From Morganella morganii (GTDB taxonomy: Bacteria > Pseudomonadota > Gammaproteobacteria > Enterobacterales > Enterobacteriaceae): a stretch of DNA of 64,000 nt. A program made the translations under genes and the position numbers. The notes beneath the pieces were generated by a model that did not search any database, had not been told where the DNA came from, and saw only the letters and a list, made by a program, of their open reading frames with translations. Shown here piece after piece: positions 1-7,855 of the stretch (position 1 is the stretch's first letter; each line of letters opens with the position of its first letter). Location: NCBI RefSeq assembly GCF_003996855.1, contig NZ_NRQY01000002.1, positions 261,685-325,684 on the forward strand, given 5' to 3'.

Positions 1-966
1 GTTCTCACTCATTGGTTTACGCGGATCGTGATCACCAACGAAAATTAGCTCGCGGTTCCCACTCATGCTTTTAATCTTTTCCAAAATGGAGAGAGCTTGT
101 CGTGACAAGGGAACAAGATGGGGAGTTCTCATCTTCGAACCACGCTGAGAATGCTTTACACCTTCCAGCGGTTCACGCTCACCTGGGATCGTCCAAATGG
201 CCGTTTCAAAATCCACTTCTGACCAGCGGGCAAAACGCAGCTCGCTTGAACGGATGAAAACCAACAAAGTGAGTTCAACCGCCAGTCGGGTTAACGGCCT
301 GCCAGAATAGTGATCAATGCGGTGAAGTAATTCGGGAATACGTTCAAGATCCAGAGCCGCACGGTGCTTTCTTTTAACCGTAGCAACCGCGCCAGCAATC
401 TCTTGCGCGGGGTTGTAGTCGATTAAACCACTCTGCACGGCAAACCGCATAATCGCGGTAGTTCGCTGTTGTAAACGAGCGGCGACTTCAAGACGCCCGG
501 ATGACTCCACCGCTTTGATGGGTACAAGCAGATCCCGTGTCTTCAATTCAGCAATGTTCCGCTGACCGATGACAGCAAAGAGATTATCTTCGAGGCTTTT
601 CAATACACGAGCGCTATGCGATGCCGACCATTTCTGATTACTGGCGTGCCATTCTCTGGCAACCACTTCAAACGTTATTGCCTCTTGCTCCTGCTCTACC
701 TTAACGGCTTTCTTGTTCTCACTGGGATCGACGCCATTAGCTAACAGCCTCCTGGCTTCATCCCGGCGTGCCCTGGCATCCGCAAGCGAGACTTCGGGGT
801 ATTTGCCCAGCGCCAGCATCTTCTCTTTGCCGCCGAAGCGATAACGAAGCCGCCAGTATTTGGAGCCGTTAGGGTGAACCAGCAAAACCATGCCGTCACC
901 GTCAGTAAGTTTATAGGCTTTTGCTTCCGGCTTTGCCGAACGAACCTTCACATCACTCAGAGCCAT
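1..966 (-). CDS. P4-type tyrosine recombinase (integrase), N-terminal 322 residues, cut by window edge
   Basis: The frame is open from an ATG at 966 to the window edge without a stop, starts MALSDVKVRSAKPEAK, and has a good ribosome site (AAAGGA) upstream. The first ~90 residues look like the DUF4102 arm-type DNA-binding domain of P4/CP4-57 integrases; a core-binding segment follows, then the start of the catalytic domain with the first catalytic arginine in RSSELRFARW. The last visible residues (DPRKPMSEN) precede the usual HxxR and tyrosine motifs, which lie outside the window. It sits 200 bp from the 3' end of a tRNA-Leu gene in the same orientation, the normal layout of an island integrase beside its attachment site. 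Activity cannot be judged without the C-terminus. Confidence 0.93.
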   Translation of the reverse strand, partial: MALSDVKVRSAKPEAKAYKLTDGDGMVLLVHPNGSKYWRLRYRFGGKEKMLALGKYPEVSLADARARRDEARRLLANGVDPSENKKAVKVEQEQEAITFEVVAREWHASNQKWSASHSARVLKSLEDNLFAVIGQRNIAELKTRDLLVPIKAVESSGRLEVAARLQQRTTAIMRFAVQSGLIDYNPAQEIAGAVATVKRKHRAALDLERIPELLHRIDHYSGRPLTRLAVELTLLVFIRSSELRFARWSEVDFETAIWTIPGEREPLEGVKHSQRGSKMRTPHLVPLSRQALSILEKIKSMSGNRELIFVGDHDPRKPMSEN

Positions 967-1127
967 GATGAGTATCCTTTCAAGGGTTCTGTGTGGGTAC
1001 GAACATTATCGAACCGCGATATACCCGCAGTTGTACCCGCATCAGTAAGTTGATGTAGATTGAATCAGGTTGACTTAGGTTGAGTGAAAAAGCGAGAAAA
1101 GCCTTGCGGATACTGGATTTCAGGCAC

Positions 1128-1151
1128 AAAAAAAGACGTCCGTTGACGTCT
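1128..1151 (-). terminator. Rho-independent terminator of tRNA-Leu(CAA)
   Basis: A perfect 7-bp stem (AGACGTC/GACGTCT, 4-nt loop) is followed on the minus strand by seven T residues. It lies just beyond the tRNA 3' end and so separates tRNA transcription from the integrase gene. Confidence 0.8.
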
Positions 1152-1164
1152 ATTGATGTTCCGA

Positions 1165-1249
1165 TGGTGCCGAAGGCCGGAATCGAACCGGCACGCCCGT
1201 GGGCGGTTGATTTTGAATCAACTGCGTCTACCAATTCCGCCACTCCGGC
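1165..1249 (-). tRNA. leuX: tRNA-Leu, anticodon CAA
   Basis: The minus strand folds into an 85-nt class II tRNA. The acceptor stem pairs GCCGGAG with CTTCGGC, the T-arm contains GGTTCGATTCC, there is a long variable arm, and CCA is encoded. The anticodon loop TTCAAAA gives anticodon CAA, which reads UUG leucine codons. Length and sequence fit leuX, a classic attachment site for P4-family islands. The adjacent integrase supports the same use here. Confidence 0.96.
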
Positions 1250-1277
1250 ACAGAAGTGTGTTCTGGAAAACGTCGTT

Positions 1278-1305
1278 ATTATACTTGCGGCACTCTGTGG
1301 TGCAA
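1278..1305 (-). promoter_or_regulatory. Sigma-70 promoter of tRNA-Leu(CAA)
   Basis: On the minus strand, TTGCAC and a perfect TATAAT are 16 bp apart, placing the start about 20 nt before the tRNA 5' end. Confidence 0.6.
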
Positions 1306-1452
1306 CAACTATCACAGAGACAGTTTGCTGAGTGGTTAAAAAGACGGCGTTTCAGCAGGATACACGGTTTGTGCGGCGGCAGGGGAGCCCGGCTTTATTT
1401 CCACACTGAATAATAATATTTTTTTATTTGCCGCGATTGTGCCCCGGATGAA

Positions 1453-1480
1453 TAGACATCAATGCAATTGCTTATATAAT
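1453..1480 (+). promoter_or_regulatory. Sigma-70 promoter upstream of the 26-residue membrane peptide
   Basis: TAGACA (1453-1458) and a perfect TATAAT (1475-1480) are separated by 16 bp. The predicted start near 1487 lies about 25 nt before a small ORF that has its own ribosome site. The promoter could also feed ampH. Confidence 0.6.
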
Positions 1481-1512
1481 CCTCTCCGGTTCCCGATAAA
1501 TGTGAGGTGGGT

Positions 1513-1593
1513 ATGGGCTTTGCCGGATGGGTTGCGACAGGTATTTTTATTGGTATCGTCATTGGTATCCTGTTACGTATTTTCAAAAAATAA
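1513..1593 (+). CDS. Candidate 26-residue single-span membrane peptide
   Basis: This ATG-started frame encodes a short start (MGFAGWVATG), a hydrophobic stretch of alternating Gly and Ile (GIFIGIVIGILL) and a basic end (RIFKK). That is a single transmembrane helix with a positive C-terminus, and the G-x3-G spacing suits helix packing. A GAGGTGG ribosome site lies 4-5 nt upstream and a strong promoter about 30 nt upstream. The ORF is too short for standard gene callers. Function is unknown; it could be a small regulator or a toxin-like peptide. It lies between the leuX promoter and ampH. Confidence 0.55.
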   Translation: MGFAGWVATGIFIGIVIGILLRIFKK

Positions 1594-1645
1594 CTGACTT
1601 ACAGTGTCGTATCCCTGTGTCTGCATGGAAGGCTGTTGAATTATC

Positions 1646-2869
1646 ATGAGTAAATTACACAGTCATATTGTGCGCCTGATGCCGTTATCCTTGCTGGCTA
1701 TCGCACTGTCCGCCTGTTCTTCGCAGCCGGAGAAACACAGTACAGCGTCTGCCGAACGCCCGCCGCTTGACTGGTCTATTGTTGAAAACAATCCGGAAGC
1801 GCTGAAGCTGGCACCGCAGCTGGTCGATGAAATCGGTGAGAAGATTTTCTCTGAAACCGATGCACGCGGTATGTTTATGGTGGTGATTGATAATAATGAA
1901 GTTTTTCACCGCAGCTACGGAGAGACCCGCCCCGGTAATGGTATTAAGCCGCAGACGGATTCGCTGATCCGCATTGCGTCCGTCAGTAAGCTGATGACCA
2001 GCGAAGTAATGGTGAAGATGGCGGATGATGGTCTGGTCAATCTTAACGATCCGCTGCAAAAGTACAGTTACAAACAGTCTTCTGTACCGTCTTATAACGG
2101 CAAGCCGATCCGCCTGTTCCACCTGGCGAGTCACACCAGTATTCTGCCGCGCGAGCAGCCCGGCGGGAAATGGGGGCGTCCGGTGTTTACCTGGCCGAGC
2201 CGCGATCAGCGCTGGACCTGGCTGAAAACCGCCAAACTGACGGCACAGCCGGGCACGGAAGCCGCGTATTCCAATCTGGCTTATGATTTACTGGCGGATG
2301 CCCTGGAAAAAGCAGGAAACCGTCCGTACAGCGAGCTGTTCCGCCACTATGTGACACAACCGGCGGGAATGAAAGAGACCACTTATAATCCGTCTGCCGC
2401 ACAGTGTAAGCGGTTGATGGTCGGGTTTAAACCGAGTGATTGTTACAGCACATTAGCGGCTATCGGCAGCGGCGGTGTGTATTCCACCCCGGCGGATATG
2501 CAAAAGTGGATGCAGCGGTTCCTCTCTTCCGGCAATACGCAGCGCAAAGCGACCGCCACCAAAGAGCAGACCATCTATTTCAAACGTGGTCATCTTAATG
2601 AGATCAAAGGGATGGATGTTGCCGGTGAAGCCGATGGCCTGGGTCTCGGCTGGGTGTATCTGGCACCGGTCGGGGAAATCCCCGCGATTTATCAGAAAAC
2701 CGGCGGCGGCGGCGGATTTAATACCTACATGGCGATGATACCGGAGAAAAATATCGGTGTGTTCGTGGTGATGACCCGCAAAGACGGCAGTAAATTCAGT
2801 CCGTTACCGAATGGTGTCAATGACCTGGTCCGCTCTCTGGCGGATCTGCATACCCGCAATTACCTGTGA
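1646..2869 (+). CDS. ampH: AmpH-type DD-carboxypeptidase/endopeptidase (class C beta-lactamase fold)
   Basis: The 407-residue protein matches E. coli AmpH over nearly its whole length. AmpH is a penicillin-binding protein that trims peptidoglycan stems and aids muropeptide recycling. The serine-protease motifs are complete: SVSK at 112-115 (nucleophile Ser112), YSN at 208-210 and KTG at 351-353, followed by a glycine run. The N-terminus differs from the family. It ends in LSAC at 21-24, a canonical lipobox with serine at +2, which predicts an outer-membrane lipoprotein rather than a soluble periplasmic enzyme. A linker rich in Ser, Glu and Pro follows. It is monocistronic and faces the RNA-repair operon. 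Confidence 0.93.
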   Translation: MSKLHSHIVRLMPLSLLAIALSACSSQPEKHSTASAERPPLDWSIVENNPEALKLAPQLVDEIGEKIFSETDARGMFMVVIDNNEVFHRSYGETRPGNGIKPQTDSLIRIASVSKLMTSEVMVKMADDGLVNLNDPLQKYSYKQSSVPSYNGKPIRLFHLASHTSILPREQPGGKWGRPVFTWPSRDQRWTWLKTAKLTAQPGTEAAYSNLAYDLLADALEKAGNRPYSELFRHYVTQPAGMKETTYNPSAAQCKRLMVGFKPSDCYSTLAAIGSGGVYSTPADMQKWMQRFLSSGNTQRKATATKEQTIYFKRGHLNEIKGMDVAGEADGLGLGWVYLAPVGEIPAIYQKTGGGGGFNTYMAMIPEKNIGVFVVMTRKDGSKFSPLPNGVNDLVRSLADLHTRNYL

Positions 2870-2879
2870 TACAAAAGAG

Positions 2880-2904
2880 CATGCCCGCATCAGGCGCGGG
2901 CATG
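2880..2904 (+). terminator. Hairpin between ampH and the convergent rlaP
   Basis: CATGCCCGC and GCGGGCATG pair across a short loop just after the ampH stop. The T-tail is poor (TTCTGT), and the hairpin overlaps the last codons of the opposing gene, so termination efficiency is uncertain. Confidence 0.45.
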
Positions 2905-3702
2905 TTCTGTATATGCAGTGACTGTTTTCATCAGAAACCGATCCAGTAACCGGCTGTCGTGATAGCCCGGCGCTTCCGGTAACAATCTCTCAGCCTCATC
3001 CAGCACATCCTGTATCAGCCGGTCAACCGCCGGGCGCCGCACACCATAGTGGCTTTCACCGGATTTTTTCTTCAGTATCAGTAATTCTTTAATCTCAGCC
3101 AGCACATCCGCATCCGTTATCGTGCCTGCCACCAGCGCGTCAAATGCCATCGGCGGCAGACCTTTCCCGGCCGCTATCCAGCGCAGCGCCATCACCGGCC
3201 TCAGGACATAGAAGTATTTTTTTAACCGGACTTCATCGCCCTGCAAGTGCCCTTTTGTATTATTTTTCGCCATCGACAAATAATGCCAGCGCGCCTTCAC
3301 CGGTGAATAGAACTGTGCCGCAAGCATACTCATCTCTCTGACAAATGCTTCATCCTGATAATACACCACCGGCGAACTCAGCCACTCAATCAGTGCCGGG
3401 TTAGAATTTCTCAGTAATCTCAGTGCCTTGGATAACTCCCAGCCCGCCACGTCCAGTTCATCATCAATCGGTTTTTCAATCACATCCCGCTTTTTATCGA
3501 GAGCGAGATACCAGTCCGGCTGATGCACATAGATAAAACGCACATCATAATCACTGTCGGGAGACGCAAAACCCCACCCGCGACTGCCGGATTCACAGGC
3601 ATACAGCACTTTTACACGGTGTGTTTTTTCGATCTGCGCCAGTGTCTCTTTTATCCGTTCCCGCATGACAGCGGAGACGGCTCCGTCATATTTTTCTGTC
3701 AT
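2890..3702 (-). CDS. rlaP: RlaP-type nucleotidyltransferase of the RNA-repair operon
   Basis: This 270-residue protein has a polymerase-beta type nucleotidyltransferase core. GSRGWGF starts at residue 39 and the metal-binding pair follows in DSDYD (Asp51 and Asp53). The length and overall pattern match the PF10127 family predicted to act with RtcB in RNA repair. The gene starts 3 nt after the rtcB stop, so the two are almost certainly translated from one sigma-54-dependent mRNA. It occupies the place that rtcA (RNA 3'-phosphate cyclase) takes in E. coli. The likely role is nucleotide addition to damaged or processed RNA ends; its substrate is not known from the sequence. Confidence 0.88.
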   Translation of the reverse strand: MTEKYDGAVSAVMRERIKETLAQIEKTHRVKVLYACESGSRGWGFASPDSDYDVRFIYVHQPDWYLALDKKRDVIEKPIDDELDVAGWELSKALRLLRNSNPALIEWLSSPVVYYQDEAFVREMSMLAAQFYSPVKARWHYLSMAKNNTKGHLQGDEVRLKKYFYVLRPVMALRWIAAGKGLPPMAFDALVAGTITDADVLAEIKELLILKKKSGESHYGVRRPAVDRLIQDVLDEAERLLPEAPGYHDSRLLDRFLMKTVTAYTEHARA

Positions 3703-3705
3703 TTT

Positions 3706-4932
3706 CTACCCCTTCACACACACCACCTGCCGCAGTGTATGCACAATTTCCACCAGCGATGACTGCGCAGTCATCACCGCATCAATATCTTTGTACGCCA
3801 TCGGGATCTCGTCGATCACGTCACTGTCTTTACGGCACTCCACATGGGCAGTGGCGCGCTTCTGGTCTGCCACCGAGAAACGTTTTTTTGCTTCGGTACG
3901 GCTCATCACACGGCCTGCGCCGTGGCTGCATGAGCAGAAACTCTCTTCGTTTCCGCGTCCGCGCACAATGTAGCTTTTTGCGCCCATAGATCCCGGGATA
4001 ATCCCCATCTGACCTTTTTGTGCCGATACCGCGCCTTTTCGTGTCACCAGTATTTCTTCACCGAAGTGCTGTTCTTTCTGCACATAGTTATGGTGGCAGT
4101 TCACGGCTTCCTGCTGCGTGGTGAACGGTTTGGTGATCTCGCGTGACAGGGCTTCCAGTACGCGGTGCATCATCACTTCACGGTTATGACGGGCAAAGTC
4201 CTGCGCCCAGCCGACCGCTTCCATGTAATCATTAAAATGCACACTCCCCTCTTCGAAATACGCCAGGTCGCGATCCGGCAGATTCGCAATGTGGGTTTGC
4301 ATATCTTTTTGTGCCAGCGAGATAAACAGGTTACCGATAGCATTACCGACACCACGAGACCCGCTGTGCAGCATCACCCAGACACAATCCGCTTCATCCA
4401 GACACAGTTCGATAAAGTGGTTCCCCGTTCCCAGCGTTCCCAGATGTTTATAGTTATTGGTGTTACGCAGTTTCGGGTATTTATCGCAGATACGACGGAA
4501 CTGCTCATCCAGTTGCATCCAGTGGTTATCAACGATATCCGGGACATTTTTCCAGGTTCCCTTATCCCGTCCGTGGCGTTCAGTGGTGCGTCCGTGCGGC
4601 ACGGCTGCTTCAATGGCAAAGCGGATATTTTGCAGGTTGTCCGGCAGGTCGGATGCCGTCAGTGACGTTTTCACCGCAATCATTCCGCAACCGATATCCA
4701 CCCCGACAGCGGCCGGGATAATTGCGCCTTTGGTCGGGATCACACTGCCGATAGTCGACCCTTTTCCGACATGCACGTCCGGCATGACCGCCAGGTGTTT
4801 AAAAATAAACGGCATTTTCGCCGTATTCTGCAATTGCAGCACCGCTTTCGGATCAACCGGCACACCGTTTGTCCACAATTTTACCGGTGCACTGTTTTCC
4901 TGAATCAGTTCATTAAAATCACGATTTATCAT
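3706..4932 (-). CDS. rtcB: RtcB 3'-phosphate RNA ligase
   Basis: RtcB joins RNA ends carrying 2',3'-cyclic phosphate or 3'-phosphate to 5'-hydroxyl ends, using GTP and Mn2+. The 408-residue length equals the E. coli enzyme. Metal ligands are visible in VDIGCGM (Cys82), GTGNHFIEL (His171), LHSGSRG (His188) and NCHHNY (His280). The histidine guanylated during catalysis is His336 in CSHGAGR. All key residues are present, so the enzyme should be active. A consensus sigma-54 promoter and the divergent rtcR upstream show it is induced on demand. The ribosome site AAAGGA supports the start. Confidence 0.97.
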   Translation of the reverse strand: MINRDFNELIQENSAPVKLWTNGVPVDPKAVLQLQNTAKMPFIFKHLAVMPDVHVGKGSTIGSVIPTKGAIIPAAVGVDIGCGMIAVKTSLTASDLPDNLQNIRFAIEAAVPHGRTTERHGRDKGTWKNVPDIVDNHWMQLDEQFRRICDKYPKLRNTNNYKHLGTLGTGNHFIELCLDEADCVWVMLHSGSRGVGNAIGNLFISLAQKDMQTHIANLPDRDLAYFEEGSVHFNDYMEAVGWAQDFARHNREVMMHRVLEALSREITKPFTTQQEAVNCHHNYVQKEQHFGEEILVTRKGAVSAQKGQMGIIPGSMGAKSYIVRGRGNEESFCSCSHGAGRVMSRTEAKKRFSVADQKRATAHVECRKDSDVIDEIPMAYKDIDAVMTAQSSLVEIVHTLRQVVCVKG

Positions 4933-4965
4933 TTTTACATTCCTTTCGTTTGGTACCGGTAGTAT

Positions 4966-4981
4966 TGCGATAAGTGTGCCA
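4966..4981 (-). promoter_or_regulatory. Sigma-54 (RpoN) promoter of rtcB-rlaP
   Basis: The minus strand reads TGGCAC-N5-TCGCA, nearly identical to the -24/-12 consensus with correct GG/GC spacing. The start would lie near 4954, about 20 nt before rtcB. The AT-rich stretch at 5000-5060 between it and rtcR is the likely place for the activator-binding sites. Confidence 0.85.
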
Positions 4982-5127
4982 GTTTTATTTAATCAGAAAA
5001 TATTTCTATATCTAATTGATATTTAATTAATAATTAATTTTAATTTTTTTTGAGATAACATCCCGGCCTGAAATCCCGTATGCTTATTTTATCTTTTAAT
5101 ATCGTCTTTTATCCGGAAAGATAAGTC

Positions 5128-6714
5128 ATGTCATCCGTAAAGAAAAAAGTTGTGATTGGTGTTCTCGGTACTGTACTCGACCGGCGCGGCAAGAAAGCTA
5201 ACCGCTGGCATAAATGGCGGCCGAGTATCGGGCTGTGTCAGCAGCCGGATCTGAATATTGATCGCTTTGAGCTGATTTATCAGCCGGGTGATATACAAAC
5301 CGCCGGCCGGGTAAAAGAGGATATAGAGCAGACCTCCCCGCAGACCGTTGTAATGCTGCGTGAGGTGGATATTGCCGACCCGTGGGATTTTGAGCAGGTG
5401 TATACCGCCTTACAGGATTTTGCCACCCGCTACCCGTTTGATACTGAAAATGAAGAGTATCTGGTGCATATCACCACCGGCACTCATGTGGTACAGATTT
5501 GCTGGTTCCTGCTGACCGAAGCCAGCTATCTGCCTGCGCGTCTTATCCAGACCGCGCCGCGCCATGATGCACGGAATAAAGATCCCGCCGGGGTGTATAC
5601 CATTATTGACCTCGATCTCAGCCGCTATACACAGATCACCGGACGTTTTCAGAAAGAGCAGCAGGCACAGGTCGCGTTTCTGAAATCCGGAATTGCCACA
5701 CGTAATGCCGCGTTTAATACCATGATCGATAAAATCGAGCGTGTTGCTCTGCGCTCCTCCGCTCCTGTTTTGCTGACCGGCCCGACCGGTGCCGGGAAAT
5801 CGTTTCTGGCACGGCGGATTTATGAACTGCGTCGCAGCCGTCATCAGGTAAAAGGGAATTTTGTGGAGGTGAATTGCGCCACACTGCGCGGTGATAATGC
5901 CATGTCCGCCCTGTTCGGCCATGTGAAAGGCGCATTTACCGGCGCGATTCAGGCACGCGGCGGGCTGCTGAAAGAGGCGGACGGCGGGATTTTATTTCTG
6001 GATGAAATTGCCGAGCTGGGTGCTGATGAACAGGCGATGCTGCTGAAAGCTATTGAGGATAAACGCTTTTTTCCTTACGGTTCCGATCACGAAACAGAGA
6101 GTAATTTCGCCCTGATTGCCGGTACACACCGCAATCTGGCACAGCGCGTCAGTGAAGGGCTGTTCCGGGAGGATTTATACGCCCGTATCAATATGTGGAC
6201 CTTTGCCCTGCCGGGGCTGGCACAGCGGCGTGAGGACATTGAGCCGAACGTGGATTATGAGCTGGCGAAATACAGCCGCGATCAGCAGACCCGTGTCCGC
6301 TTTGATACAGACGCCAGACAGCGCTATCTCGCTTTTGCCTGCTCACCACCGGCCTTATGGCGCGGTAACTTCCGTGAACTGAGTGCATCAGTCACCCGGA
6401 TGGCAACGTTTGCGGAGAACGGACGGATCACCATCGCACTGGTGCAGGAGGAAACGGAACGGCTGAAGAGTCAGTGGCACGGTGCGGAAACAGAGGAAAC
6501 TTTGCCTGCCGTGGTGGGGGAAATTGATTTATTTGATCGTAAGCAGCTTGAAACCGTTATTGCTGTCTGCCGCCGTTCACGGACGCTTTCTGATGCCGGA
6601 CGCACACTGTTTGCCGTTTCCCGTCAGCAGAAAAAACAACCCAATGATGCCGACCGGCTGCGGAAATATCTGCCGCGCTTTAATCTCACCCGGGAACAGA
6701 TTACCGGCCGCTGA
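5128..6714 (+). CDS. rtcR: RtcR, sigma-54-dependent activator of the RNA-repair operon
   Basis: The 528-residue regulator is divergent from rtcB. Residues 1 to about 180 form the RtcR/CARF sensor domain, which in this family responds to RNA-derived ligands. An AAA+ domain follows, with Walker A GPTGAGKS at 218-225, the sigma-54 contact loop GAFTGA at 268-273 and Walker B around ILFLDEIAEL (288-297). A helix-turn-helix region closes the protein (ACRRSRTLSDAGRTLF). All parts of an active bacterial enhancer-binding protein are intact. The predicted logic is that RNA damage or tRNA cleavage yields a ligand for the CARF domain, which then allows opening of the sigma-54 promoter. Confidence 0.96.
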   Translation: MSSVKKKVVIGVLGTVLDRRGKKANRWHKWRPSIGLCQQPDLNIDRFELIYQPGDIQTAGRVKEDIEQTSPQTVVMLREVDIADPWDFEQVYTALQDFATRYPFDTENEEYLVHITTGTHVVQICWFLLTEASYLPARLIQTAPRHDARNKDPAGVYTIIDLDLSRYTQITGRFQKEQQAQVAFLKSGIATRNAAFNTMIDKIERVALRSSAPVLLTGPTGAGKSFLARRIYELRRSRHQVKGNFVEVNCATLRGDNAMSALFGHVKGAFTGAIQARGGLLKEADGGILFLDEIAELGADEQAMLLKAIEDKRFFPYGSDHETESNFALIAGTHRNLAQRVSEGLFREDLYARINMWTFALPGLAQRREDIEPNVDYELAKYSRDQQTRVRFDTDARQRYLAFACSPPALWRGNFRELSASVTRMATFAENGRITIALVQEETERLKSQWHGAETEETLPAVVGEIDLFDRKQLETVIAVCRRSRTLSDAGRTLFAVSRQQKKQPNDADRLRKYLPRFNLTREQITGR

Positions 6715-6721
6715 AATGACA

Positions 6722-6749
6722 AAGCCGGTCAGCATACACTGACCGGCTT
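6722..6749. terminator. Hairpin between convergent rtcR and lptG
   Basis: An 11-bp perfect stem (AAGCCGGTCAG/CTGACCGGCTT, 6-nt loop) lies just after the rtcR stop. T-tails are short on both strands, but its place suggests it ends both transcripts. Confidence 0.55.
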
Positions 6750-6772
6750 CGCAGAGTGATATCCGTGACGAC

Positions 6773-7855
6773 TTACTTACGTTTGACCAGCATATACACA
6801 CTGATCGCCAGGAACAGAAGGCTCGGCAGCAGTGCGCCCAGCAGCGGCGGAAACTTGTAGGTCAGACTGAGAGAGCCGAAAACCTCATTGGAAACGTAGA
6901 ACACGAATCCGCAGGCAATCCCCGTCACAACCCGTACTCCCATCGGCACGGTGCGCAGCGGCCCGAAGATAAACGACAGTGCCATCAGCATCATCACCGC
7001 CACAGAAAGCGGAGCGAATACTTTTTTCCACAGGTTAAGCTGATAACGCCCCGCATCCTGACCGCTCTGCTGTAAGTAATCCACATACTGATACAGCCCG
7101 CTGATCGACAATGCTTCCGGATCAAGTGCCGCCACACTCAGTTTTTCCGGGTTCATTTGTGTCTGCCAGGTCATCGACAGCTTCTGCTCACCGGTAATCA
7201 CATAGGTATCTTTCAGAATGGATTCCTGTACCTGACTCAGTGTCCAGGTATCAGAATCAGAATTGTAATCTGCCGCCGCCGCACTGAGGATCGATTTCAG
7301 TTTGTGGTCGTCGTTCATCCGGTACAGTGTGATGCCTTTAAGCTGCGTTTCGCTGTCAACCCGCTGAATATAGATAAAGTCACTGCCGTCTTTTGCCCAC
7401 ATCCCGCGGTCAGTCGCCAGCAGCGAAGCACCACTCGTTTTCTGTGCGCGGTAGTTACGCGCCCACTGCTCGCCGGACGGCGCCAGCCATTCACCGACAA
7501 TCATGGTCAGGATCACCAGCGGGATAGCGGTTTTCATCACAGAACCCGCCACCTGAAGACGGCTGTAACCGGAGGCCTGCATCACCACCAGCTCACTGCG
7601 GGTCGCCAGTGCGCCCAGTCCCATCAGCGCCCCGAGCAGTGCCGCCATCGGGAAGAAAGTCTGAATATCCTTGGGAATACTCATGATGGTATACAGCCCC
7701 GCATCCCAGGTGGAGTATTCACCCTGACCGACTTTGCGCAGCTGATCGACAAATTTGATAATCCCGGATAATGACACCAGCATAAACAGGGTCATCATGA
7801 TCGATTGCAGAATCGTCCGCCCGATGTAGCGGTCAAGAACCAGTACTTTAAACAT
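6773..7855 (-). CDS. lptG: LptG, lipopolysaccharide export permease
   Basis: This 360-residue inner-membrane protein is the same length as E. coli LptG. It has three N-terminal membrane helices, a large periplasmic beta-jellyroll domain (about 130-260) and three C-terminal helices ending LVKRK. With LptF and the LptB ATPase (encoded elsewhere) it extracts LPS and passes it to LptC. An in-frame extension to 7918 exists, but the ATG at 7855 is preferred: it gives the family N-terminus (MFKVLVLDRYIGRT) and shares one base with the lptF stop (TGATG), implying translational coupling. Confidence 0.97.
   Translation of the reverse strand: MFKVLVLDRYIGRTILQSIMMTLFMLVSLSGIIKFVDQLRKVGQGEYSTWDAGLYTIMSIPKDIQTFFPMAALLGALMGLGALATRSELVVMQASGYSRLQVAGSVMKTAIPLVILTMIVGEWLAPSGEQWARNYRAQKTSGASLLATDRGMWAKDGSDFIYIQRVDSETQLKGITLYRMNDDHKLKSILSAAAADYNSDSDTWTLSQVQESILKDTYVITGEQKLSMTWQTQMNPEKLSVAALDPEALSISGLYQYVDYLQQSGQDAGRYQLNLWKKVFAPLSVAVMMLMALSFIFGPLRTVPMGVRVVTGIACGFVFYVSNEVFGSLSLTYKFPPLLGALLPSLLFLAISVYMLVKRK

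Noticed and set aside
980..1413. Open frames on both strands across the tRNA-Leu gene
   Set aside because: They read through a functional tRNA, its terminator and its promoter, and have no ribosome sites or family resemblance.
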